A program made the translations under genes and the position numbers. A DNA stretch of 64,000 bases from Myxococcales bacterium (GTDB lineage Bacteria; Myxococcota_A; SURF-8), in assembly GCA_003598065.1 (NCBI GenBank), contig QZKR01000093.1:1-64000 (forward strand). Direction: 5' to 3'. Shown one piece after another: positions 58,290-64,000 of this stretch; position 1 is the first letter of the stretch; every line of letters starts with the position of its first letter. Below the pieces are notes generated by a model, which worked only from the letters and a program-made list of their open reading frames with translations, had not been told where the DNA came from and ran no database searches.

Positions 58290-60335
58290 TCAGGGATTGG
58301 GTAAGGGGGGCGACTGCCCCGAGGCGGGCGCTTCGCCTAAAAGATTTTTTTCCATGATCTTTTCATAGAGCAGTTGGGCGAGAAAGTGATGAGTTGTGGG
58401 TGTCAGATGCATGGTGTCCATGAAATCTTCATGGTTGAATGGACGCCGTTGCGCGATCATCGTCGCTTCGAGATCCACGAGATGAACGCCGGGGCGGGAG
58501 ATTGAACGAAGGTAATCATTGATGAACGATTTGGCGTGCAAATGGCCATTGAATATCTCAGCGTCTCTTGCTTTTTGGAAGTAACCCAGCCGTCTGTTAT
58601 AATTTTGTTCATTCAGTGCGAGGGCGTTGTACCATTCGGCGTCGTAGCCCACCCCCACTTGCTTCGAGTAATAGAAATTTCCGACTACAGTGGAAATAAT
58701 TACGGGGATATGGAGCGCCGAAGCCTCGTCGATAACCGCTTCGATGTTGGATTGGTAGCTTGCCAGGATTTTTTCGTTGGCCTTCTCGAACAAACCTTCG
58801 GGCGGAGCGAACCTGCCGATGCTCTGAAAAAATTGAAAGAGCGGCGATTCGATGTCGAGACGCCTGAACACGGAGTAGGCGGCATCGGGATTGCCGAACG
58901 TCAAAGCGCCGCTGGTATCCTTTAAACGGGAAAATATGCTTTGAAATAAGGGATCGAGAAGATCGGTCTGGCGGAAAAAACTGTAATCGAGAAGAACCAC
59001 GGAGTAGCCGTGCTCGATATCGTTGTGCCCTGCGTATACGATGACGATATCGGGAAGATGAAAGCCAAAGCTGTCGGACACACGGGAACGTACGTCAAAC
59101 GAGTCTAATTCGATTTCGCCGAAATTGTAGACGTCCGCCGCTTCGCTCGCTCCGTTGGACAGAAGCTTTTGAAGTTGATCCGCAAACGTGTTTTTTTCGG
59201 GAAGGACGACGGAAGAACCTCCAAACACGTAAATATTCTTGCGGCTTTCTCCGAAAGGCAATGGAATGTTCTTATTGTACGTGCGGCTGTAGTAATTGGC
59301 CTCGCGGGAATTTACGTTCGTTTTCAATGGATTAATCGGCGGGTTTGCCAGGCGTTCTTCCAATCGGCACAAGGCCGCCTGGGGATGGTTGGTGTTGACG
59401 TGGTCAACGCCGCCCAATAGATCAGCTAGCAAAGCACCCACTACCAGCAGCGGCAGCAGGGCAATGACGGAAAAGAGGACGTTCAGGAAGAATCGCTTCC
59501 TGGAAAACCCGCCTTGGCGAAGGCCGTCAAGGGCGAGGAGGAAAGTACAGAGACCGAAAAATGTCATGAGATAGTGAAAATACGGCGAGTTGGGAAGTGA
59601 AAATCCGACGTTTTTCAAAAGCCGGCAAGTCGCGATATGCTTCATTTCCTCTAGCGGGATCGAAGCAAGAATATCGGCAGGAATGGCCGAATCGAGCGGC
59701 TGGATATCCAGTAGCTCCGCTGGATCCAAGCCGTCCGGAGAGGCTTTGTTGAGAGTGGCGGCGAAATCGTATTCCAACGCGCCATTTTTGAGCGTCAGAA
59801 GTATTCGGTCTTTTTCAATAACGTTTACTATTTCCCAGGCTTTTATCCGGTCGCCGACGTGAAAGAGGCCCAGGCTGGCAGGCGTCGGCGGTTCCGGGAA
59901 ATGTATTTTTCCCGCCGCCTCCATCGATTTTAATTCGTTGAAAATAAAACCCAGAAGCGCCTCGGGGGGCTGGGCTTGAGGGGCCGGCTGGACAATCCAT
60001 TCCTCCGTCATCCAAGGGTTCCGGTGGTCTGCCCTCCGTTTCGCAATTTCGACGACGGTGCTCGCCTGGCTGTTCCCGATTGTCAGACGCACGAACTCTT
60101 TGCGTCTCTCTATTTTTTCGATTTTCCATGGCCCGAACAGGGGTTGATTTACAGTCCAGGGGAGTTTGATGTTTTCGTCCTGCGATTCGAAATTTTCGGC
60201 GGATCCGGCGTCGCCCGGCAAGGGCTCATTTTCGTAGCCATGGCAAAGGGCTGTACTCCAGACGAGGACCGACATGATAAAGAGGCTGTTCCATGCTGTA
60301 ATGATGCGGGCGCATACGTAGGAAGAACTCTGCAT
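58290..60335 (-). CDS. SGNH/GDSL-hydrolase-domain membrane protein (paralogue 1)
   Basis: A 681-residue protein with an N-terminal hydrophobic segment, a periplasmic beta-rich domain (about 55-230), two membrane helices near 255-310, and a C-terminal SGNH domain. Block I is YVFGGSSVV (Ser near 374), block III is VYAGHNDIEHGY (Asn near 437), and block V is DTMHLTPTTH (Asp and His near 640). The family includes esterases and O-acetyl transferases or deacetylases. It is 17 bases downstream of a paralogue with the same architecture. The substrate is unknown. ATG 60335 lacks a clear RBS. Confidence 0.78.
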   Translation of the reverse strand: MQSSSYVCARIITAWNSLFIMSVLVWSTALCHGYENEPLPGDAGSAENFESQDENIKLPWTVNQPLFGPWKIEKIERRKEFVRLTIGNSQASTVVEIAKRRADHRNPWMTEEWIVQPAPQAQPPEALLGFIFNELKSMEAAGKIHFPEPPTPASLGLFHVGDRIKAWEIVNVIEKDRILLTLKNGALEYDFAATLNKASPDGLDPAELLDIQPLDSAIPADILASIPLEEMKHIATCRLLKNVGFSLPNSPYFHYLMTFFGLCTFLLALDGLRQGGFSRKRFFLNVLFSVIALLPLLVVGALLADLLGGVDHVNTNHPQAALCRLEERLANPPINPLKTNVNSREANYYSRTYNKNIPLPFGESRKNIYVFGGSSVVLPEKNTFADQLQKLLSNGASEAADVYNFGEIELDSFDVRSRVSDSFGFHLPDIVIVYAGHNDIEHGYSVVLLDYSFFRQTDLLDPLFQSIFSRLKDTSGALTFGNPDAAYSVFRRLDIESPLFQFFQSIGRFAPPEGLFEKANEKILASYQSNIEAVIDEASALHIPVIISTVVGNFYYSKQVGVGYDAEWYNALALNEQNYNRRLGYFQKARDAEIFNGHLHAKSFINDYLRSISRPGVHLVDLEATMIAQRRPFNHEDFMDTMHLTPTTHHFLAQLLYEKIMEKNLLGEAPASGQSPPLPNP

Positions 60336-60352
60336 CTGATATTGATGATCCG

Positions 60353-62260
60353 TTAGGGTTGAGGGAGCGTTGGCGATGTCGTCCGATCGGAGGAGTTCTG
60401 GGGTGAAATGGATGGCGCATCGCTCAACAAATTTTCTTCCATGATCTTTTCGTAAAGCAGCTGGGCGATCAATGCGTGGGTATCCGAGTTGAGATGAACC
60501 GAATCGAAGAAATCCGCATGATTGAAGGGGCGTCGATGGTCGATCATAATTTTTTCGAGGTCAACGAGGTGGACGCCGGGCCGGGAAATGGAGCGGAGGT
60601 GCTCGTTGATGGGCGATTTGGCGTGCAGAAAGCCATTGAATATCTCGGCGTCCCTTGCCCGCTTGAAGTAATCGATTTTCCTTGAATAATCGTTTTCTCT
60701 CAAGGCGAGCTGACTGTACCACTCGGCGTCGTTGCCGACGCCGATCGGCATGGCGTAGTAAAAATTGCCCACTAAAGTGATTAGGATTACGGAAGCTTTT
60801 TGTTCAGCGGCTTTGGCCAGAATTGCTTCGATGTTGCTTTTGTATGAGGCTAAGATGGATGCGTCGGCGCTAGTGAAAGTGTCTTGCGAAAGGCGGAGAT
60901 TGCCGGTGGCTTGGAAGAATCGGGACAGGGCAGGTTCGAGATTCAGGCGCCGAAAAGCGTAGTAAGCCACGTCTCGGTCGCCGAAGGTGATCGTGCCCGA
61001 CATGTCTTTGAAGGCGCGAAACTGCAGATAAGATATCGGGTCGATCAGTTCGGTGTTGCGGAGAAAACTATACTGTTCCAAAAGCACGATCGTATACGCA
61101 CGATCGTAGTCGTTGTGGCCTGAATAAATAACGACGACGTCGGGCGGACGGATGGCGAAACTGTCCTCAATGCGGGAGCGGACATCGAACGAATCGTAGC
61201 TGGTTTCGCCGAAGTTGTAGATCCCGACGTCGCTGCGCCGTTCCTCGTTGAATTTTGTCTGAAGCTGATCGGCGAAAGTCTGGCCCTCGACCAGAACCAC
61301 GGATGAACCGCCGTAGATGTAGATTCTCTTGTGATCTTTGGCCAGCGGAAGGCGAACGTTCTTTTGGTATGTCAAACTGTAATATTCAACAGCGTCGGCG
61401 CCCGCCGAAGTGACCTTCAGCGGTTTCGTTTCATGCTTAGCTAGATACTCTTTCAAGCGGGTTAGCACGGCTTCTGGCGGCGCATTGTTTGCAAATTCCA
61501 AACTGGCGAACAGGTCGGCCAGAAGTACGCCCAAAATTGCCAAAGGAAATATGGCGAAGGTGGAAAAGATGAGCTGAAAGATGGATCGGCGCCATGAAAA
61601 AGGAGCTTTCCGCAGGCTGTCAACCCACAGAAGAAGCGCAAATGCCGAAGACAGGGCCAAAATCAGACGGAACTGCCAGGTCGAAAAAAGTGGTTTTTTC
61701 TCAATGTTCCGACGAGAACGATTGTTTTCGGAATCTTCGCCGTAATGGATTTTACGTAATGTCCGCCAGAAATCTTTCAGGGCGCCCGAGGATTCCTTTC
61801 GCTTCATGTCGTTGAAAAGAAAATCTAGCAATGTCTCGGGAGGCTGTTCGTTCGGCGCAGGCTGAACGACGAGAATTTCCGTTGTCCTCGGCCCCGTGTG
61901 GCTCGTTTTCCGCTCGGCGATTTCGACAACGTGTCGCTCTTGGCCGTTTCCGACGGTGAGCCGCACGAATTCCGATTGCGCATCGACTTTCTCGATTTTC
62001 CAGCCATCGAAAAGCGATTGGCCGACCGACCAGGGAAGCGGCGCCGGGGGCGGGTTCTGGGTCGTCTCGGCGGCTTGATCCGCGAGGTTGGCAGGGGGAT
62101 TGGGGGGATCGTTTGGGGTGTTGGCCTTGGCGTCATTGGAGATGAAGAGCGAGAGAACGGCGATCGCGAGAAATAGGGCGATTGCTCCATACTTAATGGG
62201 ATTGCGCGGAAGAAAGGATGGAACGAGGAGCTTCGGCCAAAAACCATGCATCGATGACAT
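60353..62260 (-). CDS. SGNH/GDSL-hydrolase-domain membrane protein (paralogue 2)
   Basis: A 635-residue protein with the same layout as its neighbour: N-terminal membrane segment (AIALFLAIAVLSLFI), beta domain, two membrane helices, then SGNH blocks IYGGSSVV, YSGHNDYDRAY and DSVHLNSDTH. Both proteins share SISRPGVHLVDLE near the end. I prefer ATG 62260, with GAGGGA upstream; the open frame runs to a TTG at 62332. The pair probably arose by tandem duplication. A role in modifying cell-surface polysaccharide is possible but not shown. Confidence 0.76.
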   Translation of the reverse strand: MSSMHGFWPKLLVPSFLPRNPIKYGAIALFLAIAVLSLFISNDAKANTPNDPPNPPANLADQAAETTQNPPPAPLPWSVGQSLFDGWKIEKVDAQSEFVRLTVGNGQERHVVEIAERKTSHTGPRTTEILVVQPAPNEQPPETLLDFLFNDMKRKESSGALKDFWRTLRKIHYGEDSENNRSRRNIEKKPLFSTWQFRLILALSSAFALLLWVDSLRKAPFSWRRSIFQLIFSTFAIFPLAILGVLLADLFASLEFANNAPPEAVLTRLKEYLAKHETKPLKVTSAGADAVEYYSLTYQKNVRLPLAKDHKRIYIYGGSSVVLVEGQTFADQLQTKFNEERRSDVGIYNFGETSYDSFDVRSRIEDSFAIRPPDVVVIYSGHNDYDRAYTIVLLEQYSFLRNTELIDPISYLQFRAFKDMSGTITFGDRDVAYYAFRRLNLEPALSRFFQATGNLRLSQDTFTSADASILASYKSNIEAILAKAAEQKASVILITLVGNFYYAMPIGVGNDAEWYSQLALRENDYSRKIDYFKRARDAEIFNGFLHAKSPINEHLRSISRPGVHLVDLEKIMIDHRRPFNHADFFDSVHLNSDTHALIAQLLYEKIMEENLLSDAPSISPQNSSDRTTSPTLPQP

Positions 62261-62490
62261 GTTGCGATCCCTCATCGCCGGGCGGGTCGTGAGATATTGG
62301 GCGATACTAATGGGGAGCATCTCCCAAGTCAATTTCCGGCGCTACGCCATTGCATGCCGGCAGGAAAGGATTTCTCAAGGACGAATAGGAGAAAAATAGC
62401 TGTCACCGAAATAATTTACGACTGTCAGACATCCTATTGGTACGATCGGACGACTCTTGGATACGATTCGAAGACAGGAGGCATGAGCGA

Positions 62491-64000
<1,510 letters not shown>

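Overview
The window is a GC-rich, gene-dense chromosomal segment from a Gram-negative bacterium of deltaproteobacterial or myxobacterial grade. The evidence is two kinds of exported protein. Three lipoproteins have a lipobox followed by Asp-Gly-Asp linkers or Cys-rich repeats, and a secreted trypsin-like protease ends in a Cys, a hydrophobic stretch and a basic tail, as MYXO-CTERM proteins do. A MopE-like metal-binding insert sits in a sulfatase-fold protein. I cannot assign a species. No rRNA, tRNA, CRISPR array, integrase or IS transposase was recognised.

Layout. 1-3.4 kb: tail of a Gly/Arg-rich protein, then metG, tatD and infA. 3.4-7.7 kb: a membrane protein, then a large membrane sulfatase-fold protein whose last 29 codons are duplicated about 0.9 kb downstream; a PIN-domain gene and a small partner gene lie between the two copies. 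8-13.7 kb: gdhA, a PEP-synthase-like ATP-grasp protein without a phosphohistidine domain, and a MATE transporter, all on the minus strand. 14-19.6 kb: a GH31 lipoprotein, sucC-sucD and a DGD-repeat lipoprotein. 19.8-28.4 kb: two small orphan proteins, a GNAT-YoaP protein, ispH, leuS, an OPT transporter, a GNAT enzyme and a two-gene nuclease-like/DUF2283 module. Palindromic intergenic repeats are concentrated here. 28.7-36.9 kb: tandem malate dehydrogenase genes (one with altered catalytic residues), a MYXO-CTERM-like protease, a histidine kinase lacking its H-box histidine, and a large Cys-rich LamG/FGE-like lipoprotein. 37-40.4 kb: a radical SAM gene facing a broken radical SAM gene, then an S1-repeat protein. 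40.5-52.4 kb: a glycogen/alpha-glucan cluster (glgC, response regulator, histidine kinase, glgA, three GH57 enzymes, DUF4912). 52.5-58 kb: a SUF iron-sulfur operon (sufC, sufB, sufD, Rieske, sufS, sufU). 58-62.3 kb: two tandem SGNH-hydrolase membrane proteins. 62.5-64 kb: a ThDP-dependent enzyme that runs off the window.

How the genes work together. The glycogen cluster holds ADP-glucose synthesis, chain elongation, GH57 branching and GH57 remodelling, with a sensor kinase and receiver embedded by overlapping reading frames, so polymer synthesis may be tied to a dedicated signal. sucCD, mdh and gdhA connect the TCA cycle to ammonia assimilation. The SUF operon supplies Fe-S clusters needed by IspH and the radical SAM protein. 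The parts most worth follow-up are the PIN module bracketed by a duplicated gene end, the malate dehydrogenase paralogue, the histidine-less kinase, the kinase-only PEP-synthase-like protein, and the palindromic repeat families.
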